A program made the position numbers and the translations under genes. This document shows positions 6,923 to 14,322 of a stretch of 18,948 nt of DNA, in pieces (positions within the stretch are counted from its first letter, which is position 1; every line of letters begins with the position of its first letter). The stretch lies in the NCBI GenBank assembly GCA_029976905.1, contig JAPOLW010000021.1, positions 1 to 18,948 of the forward strand, given 5' to 3'. The notes beneath the pieces are model-generated. The model ran no database searches, was not told the DNA's origin, and was given only the letters and a program-made list of their open reading frames with translations. The DNA is from a bacterium. GTDB taxonomy: Bacteria; Desulfobacterota; Binatia; UBA12015.

Positions 6923-7318
6923 ATGTTGACTGATCCCATCGCGGACCTTTTGACCCGCATTCGCAACGCCTGCCGCGCTCACAAGGAGAGGGTGGACGTC
7001 CCCTGGTCGCGAACCAAGGAGAGCATCGCCGGGGTGATGGTGAACGAGGGATACCTCAAGGAGTGCGTCGTGGTCGGGGAGGGCGTGCAGAAGGTGCTGC
7101 GCCTGTCTCTGCGCTACGACTCGCGTCGGCAATCCGTCATCAACGACGTGCAGCGCGTGAGCCGACCGAGCCTCCGGGTCTATGTCGGTGCGGCCGAAGC
7201 GCCTCGCGTTCGTCGTGGGATGGGGATCAGCATCCTGTCCACGAACAGGGGCATCATGCCCGATCACGAAGCTCGCAAGCAGCACGTTGGCGGGGAGGTG
7301 CTCTGCGCGGTCTGGTGA
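6923..7318 (+). CDS. rpsH: 30S ribosomal protein S8
   Basis: S8 binds helix 21 of 16S rRNA and organises the central domain; in E. coli it also represses the spc operon. The 131-residue product is of normal length. It begins with TDPIADLLTRIRNACRAHKERVDVPWSR and ends with the highly conserved GMGISILSTNRGIMPDHEARKQHVGGEVLCAVW, in which STNRGI(M) and GGE(V)LC are the RNA-binding signatures. It starts two bases after the S14 stop. Confidence 0.97.
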   Translation: MLTDPIADLLTRIRNACRAHKERVDVPWSRTKESIAGVMVNEGYLKECVVVGEGVQKVLRLSLRYDSRRQSVINDVQRVSRPSLRVYVGAAEAPRVRRGMGISILSTNRGIMPDHEARKQHVGGEVLCAVW

Positions 7319-7365
7319 CCACGTGAGAGCCAATTGAACGAGCGGAACGAAGAGGAAACGCCAAG

Positions 7366-7908
7366 ATGTCTCGGGTAGGACGACTGCCGGTCACGATCCC
7401 CGATGGGGTGACCGTGGAGATTGCGACCGATGGGGTGGCGATCAAGGGCCCCAAGGGGTCGTCTTCGGTGCCGGTGCCAGACCAGATCAGCGTCGAGAAA
7501 GGCGAGGGGGAACTCGTGGTCAAGCGTGCTGGCGAGGATCGTCAGGTGCGCGCTCTTCATGGCCTCACCCGCAAACTTCTCGACAACGCGGTCGTCGGCG
7601 TGAGCGCCGGCTTTTCGCGTGTGCTCGAGATCAACGGGGTGGGGTACCGCGCCGACCTCAAGGGTTCCATCATCCATTTCAATCTGGGCTACTCGCATCC
7701 GATCCTCTACCAGCTGCCCGATGGGGTCACGGCCAAGATCGAGCGACAGGTGGTCGTCACGCTCGAAGGTCCGGATCGCCAGGTGCTCGGCCAGGCCGCC
7801 TCACAGATCCGGCAGTTGCGTCCACCCGAGCCCTACAAAGGCAAGGGCATCAAGTACGCCGGAGAAACGATTCGTCGGAAGTCCGGCAAAGCGGCGGGAG
7901 CCGCTTGA
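7366..7908 (+). CDS. rplF: 50S ribosomal protein L6
   Basis: L6 lies near the factor-binding centre and sarcin-ricin loop. The 180-residue product has the normal two-repeat fold: MSRVGRLPVTIPDGV at the start, IKGPKGS, then GFSRVLEINGVGYRA and LGYSHPI. The C-terminal signature PPEPYKGKGIKYAGE precedes a basic tail. A 47-base spacer separates it from rpsH and contains GAGGAA just before the start. The sequence is conventional. Confidence 0.97.
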   Translation: MSRVGRLPVTIPDGVTVEIATDGVAIKGPKGSSSVPVPDQISVEKGEGELVVKRAGEDRQVRALHGLTRKLLDNAVVGVSAGFSRVLEINGVGYRADLKGSIIHFNLGYSHPILYQLPDGVTAKIERQVVVTLEGPDRQVLGQAASQIRQLRPPEPYKGKGIKYAGETIRRKSGKAAGAA

Positions 7909-7935
7909 TCCGGGCCGAAAGGGAGTCCTGGTTCC

Positions 7936-8304
7936 ATGTTGACCAATGAAAGGCGACCGCGGCGGATCCTCCGTCGCAAGAGGGTGCGCAAAAGCCTGAA
8001 GGGGACCGACCAGAAGCCCCGGCTCTCGGTCTTTCGGAGCGCCCGCCACATCTACGCGCAGCTGATTTCGGACGAGTCGGGCCGGACGCTCGCCTCGGCC
8101 TCCACCCTTTCTTCCGAACTGCGGGGAGAGTTGAGTGGGAAGACCGGGAACAAGGACGCTGCCGCCCGGGTGGGGCAGCTGATCGCAAAGCGTGCCGGTG
8201 ATGCCGGCATTTCGTCGGTCGTCTTCGACCGTAGTGGATTCCTCTATCACGGCCGCGTGCAGAGCCTCGCTGAAGCAGCGAGGGAAGCAGGGCTCAAGTT
8301 CTGA
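7936..8304 (+). CDS. rplR: 50S ribosomal protein L18
   Basis: L18 binds 5S rRNA with L5 and L25. The 122-residue product has a basic N-terminus (RRPRRILRRKRVRKSLKGT), then KPRLSVFRSARHIYAQLI and the C-terminal VVFDRSGFLYHGRVQSLAEAAREAGLKF family signature. ATG 7936 follows GGGAGT at 7921-7926. The stop codon lies at the base of the hairpin described at 8303-8323. Confidence 0.96.
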   Translation: MLTNERRPRRILRRKRVRKSLKGTDQKPRLSVFRSARHIYAQLISDESGRTLASASTLSSELRGELSGKTGNKDAAARVGQLIAKRAGDAGISSVVFDRSGFLYHGRVQSLAEAAREAGLKF

Positions 8305-8323
8305 GTCCCGTCTTGCGGGACTC
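8303..8323 (+). other. Perfect 8-bp inverted repeat between rplR and rpsE
   Basis: GAGTCCCG at 8303-8310 pairs exactly with CGGGACTC at 8316-8323 around the five-base loop TCTTG. The left arm begins within the L18 stop codon and the right arm ends 8 bases before the rpsE ribosome-binding site AAGGAG (8332-8337). No T-run follows, so it does not look like an intrinsic terminator. It could be an mRNA stability or processing element, or a protein binding site; its role is unknown. Confidence 0.6.
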
Positions 8324-8345
8324 GAACGCGTAAGGAGTGTAGCAG

Positions 8346-8864
8346 GTGTACGGTTCTACCGTTGATCGCATCGACCCGGGCGGCCTCGAACTCAAGGAGA
8401 AGGTCGTTCACATCAACCGCGTGGCCAAGGTCGTCAAGGGCGGACGCCGCTTCCGTTTCGGAGCGCTCGTGGTCGTCGGCGACGGCGCCGGTCACGTCGG
8501 CTTCGGCCTCGGCAAGGCCAAAGAGGTCCCCGAGGCGATCCGGAAGGGGATCGACAAGGCGAAGAAGTCGCTCGTCAAGGTTCCGCTTCAGGACGGCACG
8601 ATCCCCTTCGAGATCGTCGGACGCTTTGGCGCCGGTCGGGTCATGATGCGGCCGGCGGCGCCGGGCACCGGAGTGATCGCCGGAGGCGGCGTTCGTGCGG
8701 TCGTCGAGGCAGCCGGGGTTCAGGACGTGCTGACCAAGTGTCTCGGCTCCAACAACCCCCACAACATGGTGCGCGCCACGATTACGGCACTGACCGAGCT
8801 GCGCTCGGCCGAGGCCGTGGCGAAGTCGCGCGGCAAACAGGTGGCGGAACTCGGCCTCGCCTGA
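8346..8864 (+). CDS. rpsE: 30S ribosomal protein S5
   Basis: S5 takes part in decoding accuracy and lines the mRNA entry with S3 and S4. The 172-residue product carries the double-stranded RNA-binding-like N-terminal domain (KEKVVHINRVAKVVKGGRR, FGALVVVGDGAGHVGFGLGKAKEVPEAI) and the C-terminal domain (RVMMRPAAPGTGVIAGG, RAVVEAAGVQDVLTKCLGSNNPHNMVRAT). The start is GTG 8346 with AAGGAG at 8332-8337; no ATG is available near the conserved N-terminus. The 21-base hairpin just upstream may influence its translation. Confidence 0.97.
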   Translation: MYGSTVDRIDPGGLELKEKVVHINRVAKVVKGGRRFRFGALVVVGDGAGHVGFGLGKAKEVPEAIRKGIDKAKKSLVKVPLQDGTIPFEIVGRFGAGRVMMRPAAPGTGVIAGGGVRAVVEAAGVQDVLTKCLGSNNPHNMVRATITALTELRSAEAVAKSRGKQVAELGLA

Positions 8865-8881
8865 GGCGCTCGAGCGGAACG

Positions 8882-9142
8882 ATGGCATCACGCAAGGCCC
8901 GCAAGAAGAATATGCAAATCGAGGATCTCGTCCGTCGTATGAGCGCGGCCGAGGGCTCGAGCGACAAGCAGTACCGGGTGACCCTCCAGGGAAGCCCGAT
9001 CGGCGGAACGCACAGCCAGCGCGCGACCCTCGAGTGTCTGGGTCTGCGCGGTCGTGGGTCGCAGGCATTGGTGAAGGACACGCCACAGGCCCGTGGACGG
9101 ATTCGGACCGTCGCGCACCTGATCGTGGTGGAGGAGGCCTGA
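8882..9142 (+). CDS. rpmD: 50S ribosomal protein L30, N-terminally extended
   Basis: L30 is a small 50S protein of about 60 residues. The family core starts near residue 29 (QYRVTLQGSPIGGTHSQRATLECLGLR) and ends RIRTVAHLIVVEE. From ATG 8882 the product is 86 residues, so about 26 extra residues precede the core, rich in Lys/Arg at first (MASRKARKKN). In-frame ATGs at 8912 and 8939 would shorten it. GAGCGGA at 8873-8879 favours 8882, but the start is the least certain of the block. Family assignment from the SPIG(x)...QRATL...LGLR pattern is firm. Confidence 0.9.
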   Translation: MASRKARKKNMQIEDLVRRMSAAEGSSDKQYRVTLQGSPIGGTHSQRATLECLGLRGRGSQALVKDTPQARGRIRTVAHLIVVEEA

Positions 9143-9143
9143 G

Positions 9144-9590
9144 ATGGATCTGTCGAATCTGCGTCCGGCTGCCGGATCCCGTCGGGCCCGCAAACGGGTC
9201 GGTCGGGGCACGGGGTCGGGGAACGGCAAGACGGCCGGGCGTGGCCACAAGGGGCGTAACTCGCGCTCCGGTGCGGGCCGGACCCCCGGGTACGAGGGCG
9301 GCCAGATGCCCTTGCAACGCCGGCTTCCCAAGCGGGGTTTCCACAATCCGTTCTCGAAGGAGATACAGATCGTGAACCTTGCGGCTCTCTCGAAAGCCTT
9401 TGACGCAGATGCGGTGGTGGACCCCGCGGCCCTCGTGGCGGCCCGGCTCGCGCGTAAGTCCAAGGTCGAGATCAAGATCCTCGGGCAGGGGAAGCTCGAC
9501 AAGAAGCTCACGGTGAAGGCGCACGCGTTCAGCCGCTCTGCGAAAGAAGCCATCGAGGCGCAGGGCGGTACGACCGAGGTGATCGGGTGA
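9144..9590 (+). CDS. rplO: 50S ribosomal protein L15
   Basis: L15 is a late-assembling 50S protein. The 148-residue product begins with MDLSNLRPAAGSRRARKRVGRG and continues with the glycine-rich basic loop (GSGNGKTAGRGHKGRNSRSG), EGGQMPLQRRLPKRGFHN and the C-terminal signature VKIKILGQGKLDKKLTVKAHAFS-like region. The ATG is one base after the L30 stop and GGTGGAGGAGG upstream is a strong ribosome-binding site. Its stop overlaps the secY start. Confidence 0.97.
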   Translation: MDLSNLRPAAGSRRARKRVGRGTGSGNGKTAGRGHKGRNSRSGAGRTPGYEGGQMPLQRRLPKRGFHNPFSKEIQIVNLAALSKAFDADAVVDPAALVAARLARKSKVEIKILGQGKLDKKLTVKAHAFSRSAKEAIEAQGGTTEVIG

Positions 9591-10897
9591 CGACCGGCTT
9601 TTCCAATACCCTGCGGGTCGAGGAGCTCAAGAAACGGCTTCTCTTCTCGGCGGGCATGATCGCCGTGTATCGGGTCGGAGTCGCGATCCCGACGCCGGGG
9701 ATCGATGGCAAGGCCATGCAGGCATTTTTCGCCGAGGCGGCCAACGACGTCTTCGGGCTGGTGAATCTATTTTCCGGAGGCGCGCTGGAGCGCTTTTCGA
9801 TCTTTGCGCTCGGCATCATGCCCTACATCAGCGCCTCGATCATCCTCCAGCTGCTGACGGTCGTCATTCCGACGCTCGAAAACCTCAAGAAGGAAGGGGA
9901 GGCGGGACGTCGGAAGATCACGCAGTACACGCGCTATGGCACGGTCGTCCTGGCGCTGATCCAGAGCTTGTTCATCAGCATCGGCCTCGAGCAGATCCAG
10001 GCGCCCGGCGGCGGTAGCGTCGTCTTCACTCCGGGATGGTCGTTCCGCCTCATGAGTATGCTGACCCTGACGTCGGGCACGGCCTTCATCATGTGGCTCG
10101 GCGAGCAGGTCACCGAGCGGGGCATCGGCAACGGCATCTCGTTGGTCATCTTCGCAGGGATCGTGGCGGCCATCCCGTCCGCCGTGACGACGACCTTCCA
10201 GTTCATGAACGAGGGGGAACTCTCGCTCTTCACCATCCTCTTCATCGGGCTGCTGATGGTGATCGTGGTCGGGGCCATCATCTTCGTCGAACGAGGGCAC
10301 CGTCGGATCCCCGTGCAGTACGCCAAGCGCGTCGTAGGGCGGCGGATGTACGGTGGGCAGAGTTCCCACCTCCCGCTCAAGATCAATACGGCGGGCGTGA
10401 TTCCGCCGATCTTCGCGTCCTCGATCCTGATCTTCCCGGGCACGATCGCCAGTTTCCTGCAACATCCATGGGCAGACCGGGCGGCTGAACTGCTCTCGCC
10501 GGGCAGCCTGCTCTACAATGTCGTATACGTGGCCCTCATCATTTTCTTCTGTTATTTTTATACTGCGGTGACGTTCGACCCGGTCGAGGTTGCCGACAAC
10601 ATGAAGAAGTTCGGCGGTTACATCCCGGGTATCCGCCCTGGAAAGCGCACCGCCGATTACATCGATCGAATCCTCACCCGGTTGACGCTGGGCGGGGCGA
10701 TCTACGTCTCTGCGATCTGCGTGCTTCCGACGGTCCTCATCCAGCAGTTCAACGTGCCTTTCTTCTTCGGAGGGACGGCTCTGTTGATCGTGGTGGGTGT
10801 TGCGTTGGACACCGTCTCGCAGATGGAAACTCATCTTTTGACCCGCAACTACGAGGGTTTCATGAAGCGGGGCCGTGTGCGTGGGCGGCGAGGCTAG
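9587..10897 (+). CDS. secY: Protein translocase subunit SecY
   Basis: SecY is the channel-forming inner-membrane subunit of the Sec translocon, acting with SecE/SecG and SecA or the ribosome. The 436-residue product has about ten hydrophobic segments and the family motifs: LRKRLLF-type N-terminus (ELKKRLLFSAGMIAVYRVG), GIDGKAM, the plug-region NLFSGGALERFSIFALGIMPYISASI, LGEQVTERGIGNGIS, and the cytoplasmic loop GGYIPGIRPGKRT. The GTG start overlaps the L15 stop as GTGA, so coupling is likely. It closes the spc block as usual; there is no rpmJ directly behind it. Confidence 0.97.
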   Translation: MTTGFSNTLRVEELKKRLLFSAGMIAVYRVGVAIPTPGIDGKAMQAFFAEAANDVFGLVNLFSGGALERFSIFALGIMPYISASIILQLLTVVIPTLENLKKEGEAGRRKITQYTRYGTVVLALIQSLFISIGLEQIQAPGGGSVVFTPGWSFRLMSMLTLTSGTAFIMWLGEQVTERGIGNGISLVIFAGIVAAIPSAVTTTFQFMNEGELSLFTILFIGLLMVIVVGAIIFVERGHRRIPVQYAKRVVGRRMYGGQSSHLPLKINTAGVIPPIFASSILIFPGTIASFLQHPWADRAAELLSPGSLLYNVVYVALIIFFCYFYTAVTFDPVEVADNMKKFGGYIPGIRPGKRTADYIDRILTRLTLGGAIYVSAICVLPTVLIQQFNVPFFFGGTALLIVVGVALDTVSQMETHLLTRNYEGFMKRGRVRGRRG

Positions 10898-10915
10898 GGA
10901 AGCCACGAAGAGCCG

Positions 10916-11575
10916 ATGGGATCGAGCCGAGCGCACGTGGTGCTGTTGGGACCGCCAGGGGCCGGGAAGGGCACCCAGGCTGGGATGCTCAGTCGGCACC
11001 TCGAGGTTCCGCACATCTCCACGGGAGACATCTTGCGGGATGAGGTGCAGCGCGGCTCGGAACTCGGCATCAAGGCAAAGGGACTGATGGACAAGGGAGA
11101 GCTCGTACCCGACGATGTCATGGTGGGCATCGTACGGGATCGGATCGCGGGGGCGGATTGCGCCGAGGGTTTCATCCTCGACGGATTCCCTCGCTCGGTC
11201 CCCCAGGCCGTCGGACTGGAGAAGCTCAACGGAGTCATCCCTTCGCTGCTCGCCGTCAGTCTGGCGGTGCCACTCGACGAAGTCGTCGAACGCCTGGGGC
11301 AGCGCCGGACGTGCCAGGGCTGTAAGGCGATGTTCCACGAGACGTTGAACCCGCCGAAGGTCGCCGGCGTCTGTGACCGCTGTGGCGCAACGCTGTACCA
11401 ACGCGAGGATGACCAAAAGGACGTGATCGAGGCGCGCCTGGAAGTCTACCAGCGAGAGACCTCACCCTTGTTGTCCTTCTACCGGCAACGCGGCGCGCTC
11501 GTGGAGGTCGATGGGACCGGATCGGCCAACGAAGTTTTCCAGAGACTCGTCGATGGTCTGGGAGCGGGCGCATGA
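10916..11575 (+). CDS. adk: Adenylate kinase, zinc-LID form
   Basis: Adenylate kinase interconverts ATP + AMP and 2 ADP in the cytoplasm. The 219-residue product has the P-loop GPPGAGKGT at 12-20, the AMP-binding STGDILR (35-41) and DGFPRS (89-94) motifs, and a long LID domain. The LID carries C133/C136 and C153/C156, the structural zinc site of Gram-positive-like long adenylate kinases; E. coli Adk lacks it. The secY-adk-map order is common in bacteria. The stop overlaps the map start as ATGA. Confidence 0.96.
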   Translation: MGSSRAHVVLLGPPGAGKGTQAGMLSRHLEVPHISTGDILRDEVQRGSELGIKAKGLMDKGELVPDDVMVGIVRDRIAGADCAEGFILDGFPRSVPQAVGLEKLNGVIPSLLAVSLAVPLDEVVERLGQRRTCQGCKAMFHETLNPPKVAGVCDRCGATLYQREDDQKDVIEARLEVYQRETSPLLSFYRQRGALVEVDGTGSANEVFQRLVDGLGAGA

Positions 11576-12333
11576 TCCATCGGCGCAGCGCCAAAGAGCT
11601 CGACCTGATGCGGGCCGCCTGCCACACCGTCGGCGAGATCCTCGCCCGTCTGCGGGAACTCGTGCGGCCCGGAATCTCGACGGCCGAGCTGGACCGCTAC
11701 GCAGAAGAGTGGACGATCGAGAGTGGCGCCACTCCGGCCTTCAAGGGCTATGCCGTCGGCCGGAACGTCTATCCGGCGACCCTTTGCGTGTCGATCAACG
11801 AAGAGGTCGTCCACGGGATGCCTTCGCCGAAACGAATCCTTGCCGAGGGCGATATCGTCGGACTCGATTTCGGAGTCGTTCGAGAGGGCTACTACGGAGA
11901 CAGTGCGATCACGATGCCCGTTGGGTGTACCTCGGAGGAGGCCGACGACCTGATCCGCGTCACGCGGGAGTCGCTCGAGCGGGGAATCGAACGTCTCCAG
12001 GTTGGCAATCGGATTCGCGACGTCTCGGAAGCGATCCAGACGCATGCCGAATCGCACGGGTACGGGGTCGTGCGGGATTTCGTCGGCCACGGGATTGGCC
12101 AACGCCTGCACGAGGAGCCGCAGGTGCCGAACTACGTCGGGCGCGGCCAGAACCCCAGACTCAAAGAGGGAATGGTGCTCGCCATTGAGCCCATGGTGTG
12201 TGCGGGGACCTACGAAGTGGAGGTTCTCGACGACGGTTGGACCGCGGTGACTCGCGATCGTCGGCTATCCGCCCACTTCGAGCATTCGGTGGCCGTGACG
12301 GCGAATGGACCGGAGGTTTTGACGCTGGCCTGA
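11572..12333 (+). CDS. map: Type I methionine aminopeptidase
   Basis: Map removes the initiator methionine from nascent proteins. The 253-residue product is of type I length. The five metal ligands expected by comparison with the E. coli enzyme are present: D99 (GLDFG), D110 (GDSA), H173 (GHGIG), E206 (IEPM) and E237 (FEHSV); H81 and H180 match the substrate-binding histidines. There is no N-terminal zinc-finger extension. The start overlaps adk. The 234-base stretch after it lacks the expected infA. Confidence 0.97.
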   Translation: MIHRRSAKELDLMRAACHTVGEILARLRELVRPGISTAELDRYAEEWTIESGATPAFKGYAVGRNVYPATLCVSINEEVVHGMPSPKRILAEGDIVGLDFGVVREGYYGDSAITMPVGCTSEEADDLIRVTRESLERGIERLQVGNRIRDVSEAIQTHAESHGYGVVRDFVGHGIGQRLHEEPQVPNYVGRGQNPRLKEGMVLAIEPMVCAGTYEVEVLDDGWTAVTRDRRLSAHFEHSVAVTANGPEVLTLA

Positions 12334-12567
12334 CCGAGCATTCTGGCGAAAGGGACGACGTCCGACGCGCCCGGTCCCTCCGGGCATCGACGCCGACCGC
12401 CGTTCCTCCATCGACCGGAAATGGTCCAACGATCGAAAGCAATTCCACGAAGATGCCCAGAAACGAATGGAAGAAGATTGCGGGAGGCGGTGACTCTGCG
12501 GAGACACCGTCTTCCGACCTCGACCGCGGCCCGGTTGTCGGCCGCTCGAAATGAGGGAGTTCGAAAA
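12334..12567. other. Gene-free gap between map and rpmJ with two GC hairpins; no infA
   Basis: I translated all three forward frames and found no IF-1 sequence. Two exact inverted repeats are visible: GCCCGG/CCGGGC at 12369-12374 and 12380-12385 (loop TCCCT), and GCGGCC/GGCCGC at 12526-12531 and 12540-12545 (8-base loop). Neither is followed by a T-run. A 33-codon open frame at 12453-12554 lacks a good ribosome-binding site and resembles nothing I know. The gap may carry a promoter for the alpha block, but no clear -35/-10 pair stands out. Confidence 0.6.
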
Positions 12568-12681
12568 GTGAAAGTCCGGCCGTCCGTCAAGAGAATCTGC
12601 CCGAAATGTAAAGTCATCCGACGTCATGGCGTCGTGCGGGTGATTTGCGTGAACCCCCGCCACAAGCAGCGGCAGGGCTGA
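12568..12681 (+). CDS. rpmJ: 50S ribosomal protein L36, zinc-binding form
   Basis: L36 is the smallest 50S protein. The 37-residue product starts at GTG 12568 (MKVRPSVKRICPKC) and ends NPRHKQRQG. The zinc ligands C11, C14, C27 and H32 are all present, making this the C+ form. GAGGGAG at 12553-12559 is the ribosome-binding site. It lies between map and rpsM, the usual place when infA-rpmJ precede the alpha operon. The frame is too short for most gene callers but the family match is unambiguous. Confidence 0.95.
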   Translation: MKVRPSVKRICPKCKVIRRHGVVRVICVNPRHKQRQG

Positions 12682-12714
12682 GCCAGGCTCGCTGGACGAG
12701 GATTCGAGGAACCC

Positions 12715-13098
12715 ATGGCACGAATTGCAGGCGTCGACCTTCCGCGAAACAAGCGGATCGAGATCGGGCTTACCTATATTTTTGGCATCGGACGCAGTCT
12801 GGCCGGGAAGATCTGCGCGGAGGCCCAGGTCGACGGCGCGACGAAGACCGATGCGTTGAGTGAGGACGAAGTGCAGCGCATCCGGCGCGTCATCGACCAG
12901 GATTACAAGGTCGAGGGCGATCTTCGGCGTGAGGTGACGCTCAACATCAAGCGCTACGTGGATCTGGGTTGTTACCGCGGATTGCGTCATCGCCGGAACC
13001 TGCCGGTACGAGGCCAGCGGACCCACACCAACGGCCGGACCCGCAAGGGGCCCCGCCGCGCCATCGCCGGGAAGAAGGCGCCACCGTCCAAGGGCTGA
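12715..13098 (+). CDS. rpsM: 30S ribosomal protein S13
   Basis: S13 in the 30S head contacts the P-site tRNA and forms bridges to L5. The 127-residue product begins MARIAGVDLPRNKRIEIGLTYIFGIG and contains the GCYRGLRHRRNLPVRGQRT and THTNGRTRKGPRR signatures; a basic tail (AIAGKKAPPSKG) follows. GAGGA at 12706-12710 precedes the ATG. It opens the rpsM-rpsK-rpsD-rpoA-rplQ alpha block in standard order. Confidence 0.97.
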   Translation: MARIAGVDLPRNKRIEIGLTYIFGIGRSLAGKICAEAQVDGATKTDALSEDEVQRIRRVIDQDYKVEGDLRREVTLNIKRYVDLGCYRGLRHRRNLPVRGQRTHTNGRTRKGPRRAIAGKKAPPSKG

Positions 13099-13157
13099 TC
13101 CAGCGCCCCGTACGACGGCCAGGCCATAAGAAGAATCAAGCGAGGGAGTAGACCTTC

Positions 13158-13652
13158 ATGTCCAATCCGGAAGACACCGAACCGACGGCGACCGCGCCCG
13201 AGGAGGGTGCGACCGAGACCGCCCAGCCGGCTGCCGAAGCAGCAGCGCCGGCTGAATCGAGTCCTGCCACCCCGGCGACGCCGCGGCGCAAAAAGGGAAA
13301 GCGTATCGTGTCCGAGGGGGTGGTTCACATCCACTCGACGTTCAACAACACGATCGTCAGCATCACCGATACGACCGGCGGCGTCGTCTCCTGGGCGAGC
13401 GCCGGTTCGGTCGGCTTCAAGGGGTCCCGCAAGGGGACGCCTTTCGCGGCTCAACTCGCGGCCGAGAATGCCGCCAAGAGAGCGGCCGATCAGGGCATGC
13501 GCAGTGTGCAGGTCTACGTGAAGGGGCCCGGGGGTGGGCGAGAGCCGGCACTGCGTTCCCTGCAGCAGGCTGGATTCTCGGTTTCCCTGATTCGAGACGT
13601 GACGCCGATCCCGCACAACGGGTGTCGCCCGCCGAAGCGAAGGAGAGTTTGA
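13158..13652 (+). CDS. rpsK: 30S ribosomal protein S11, acidic Ala/Pro/Glu-rich N-terminal extension
   Basis: S11 lies on the 30S platform next to the 3' end of 16S rRNA and the mRNA exit. The core starts near residue 43 with a basic patch (RRKKGKR) and continues GVVHIHSTFNNTIVSITD, SAGSVGFKGSRKGTPFAAQLAAE, and the C-terminal RDVTPIPHNGCRPPKRRRV. Length is 164 residues against about 125-135 usually; the excess is a 42-residue N-terminal segment with eight Asp/Glu and no Lys/Arg, low in complexity. ATG 13158 has GAGGGAG at 13142-13148. The next in-frame start, GTG 13308, would delete the conserved basic patch, so the extension looks real. Confidence 0.95.
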   Translation: MSNPEDTEPTATAPEEGATETAQPAAEAAAPAESSPATPATPRRKKGKRIVSEGVVHIHSTFNNTIVSITDTTGGVVSWASAGSVGFKGSRKGTPFAAQLAAENAAKRAADQGMRSVQVYVKGPGGGREPALRSLQQAGFSVSLIRDVTPIPHNGCRPPKRRRV

Positions 13653-13653
13653 C

Positions 13654-14280
13654 GTGGCGAGAAACACCGAATCGGTTTGCCGGATGTGCCGTCGGGAAGG
13701 AATGAAGCTCTTCCTGAAGGGCGAGCGCTGCTTCACCGACAAATGCGCCATCGAGCGCCGAAACTACCCTCCCGGCCAACATGGTCAGGGACGGCACAAA
13801 TTCTCCGAGTACAGCGTGCAGCTGCGCGAAAAGCAGAAGGTCAAGCGCATCTACGGCGTGCTCGAAAAGCAGTTTCGGCGCTACTTCCACATGGCGGAAC
13901 GGGGTCGCGGCGTGACCGGTGAGACCCTCCTCGTGTTGCTCGAGCGCCGGCTCGACAACACCGTCTATCGGATGGGGTTCGCCAACTCGCGATCGGAGGC
14001 CCGGCAGCTGGTCCGCCATGGGCATTTTGCCGTCAACGGCCGGAAGGTGACGATTCCGTCCTTCCTGGTGAAGCAGGGCGACAAGGTCGAGGTGCGGGAA
14101 AAGAGCCGGAAGGTCGTGCGGATCGTAGAGTCTCTCGAGCTTTCCCAGCGCCGTGGTGTCCCGGACTGGCTCGAGATGGACCGCGAGGCCTTTGCGGGCG
14201 TCGTCAAGGCGTTTCCGGAGCGTGCGGATTTGACCATGCCGATCAACGAGACGCTCATCGTCGAACTCTACTCGAAGTAG
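13654..14280 (+). CDS. rpsD: 30S ribosomal protein S4, zinc-binding form
   Basis: S4 nucleates 30S assembly and in E. coli represses the alpha operon. The 208-residue product starts at GTG 13654 with AAGGAG at 13640-13645. C9, C12, C26 and C31 form the N-terminal zinc site of the C+ S4 type; then come NYPPGQHGQGR, LREKQKVKRIYGVLEKQFRRYF and the S4 RNA-binding domain (RLDNTVYRMGFANSRSEARQLVRHGHFAVNG). It ends PINETLIVELYSK. No S4 regulatory pseudoknot was identified. Confidence 0.97.
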   Translation: MARNTESVCRMCRREGMKLFLKGERCFTDKCAIERRNYPPGQHGQGRHKFSEYSVQLREKQKVKRIYGVLEKQFRRYFHMAERGRGVTGETLLVLLERRLDNTVYRMGFANSRSEARQLVRHGHFAVNGRKVTIPSFLVKQGDKVEVREKSRKVVRIVESLELSQRRGVPDWLEMDREAFAGVVKAFPERADLTMPINETLIVELYSK

Positions 14281-14322
14281 AGGCGGCTTACGGCACATAG
14301 CGACGATCGGAGGGAGTTCATC

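Noticed and set aside
10536..10564. TATACT in an AT-rich stretch as an internal promoter for adk-map
   Set aside because: The AT-rich bases encode a conserved hydrophobic SecY helix, and the -35 region matches poorly (TCATCA).
9767..11416. 549-codon - strand open frame
   Set aside because: Antisense to secY and adk, very rich in Arg/Asp/His, no domain signature; a shadow frame.
12453..12554. 33-codon open frame in the map-rpmJ gap as a small gene
   Set aside because: No good ribosome-binding site, no known family, and it runs through a GC hairpin; chance is sufficient.
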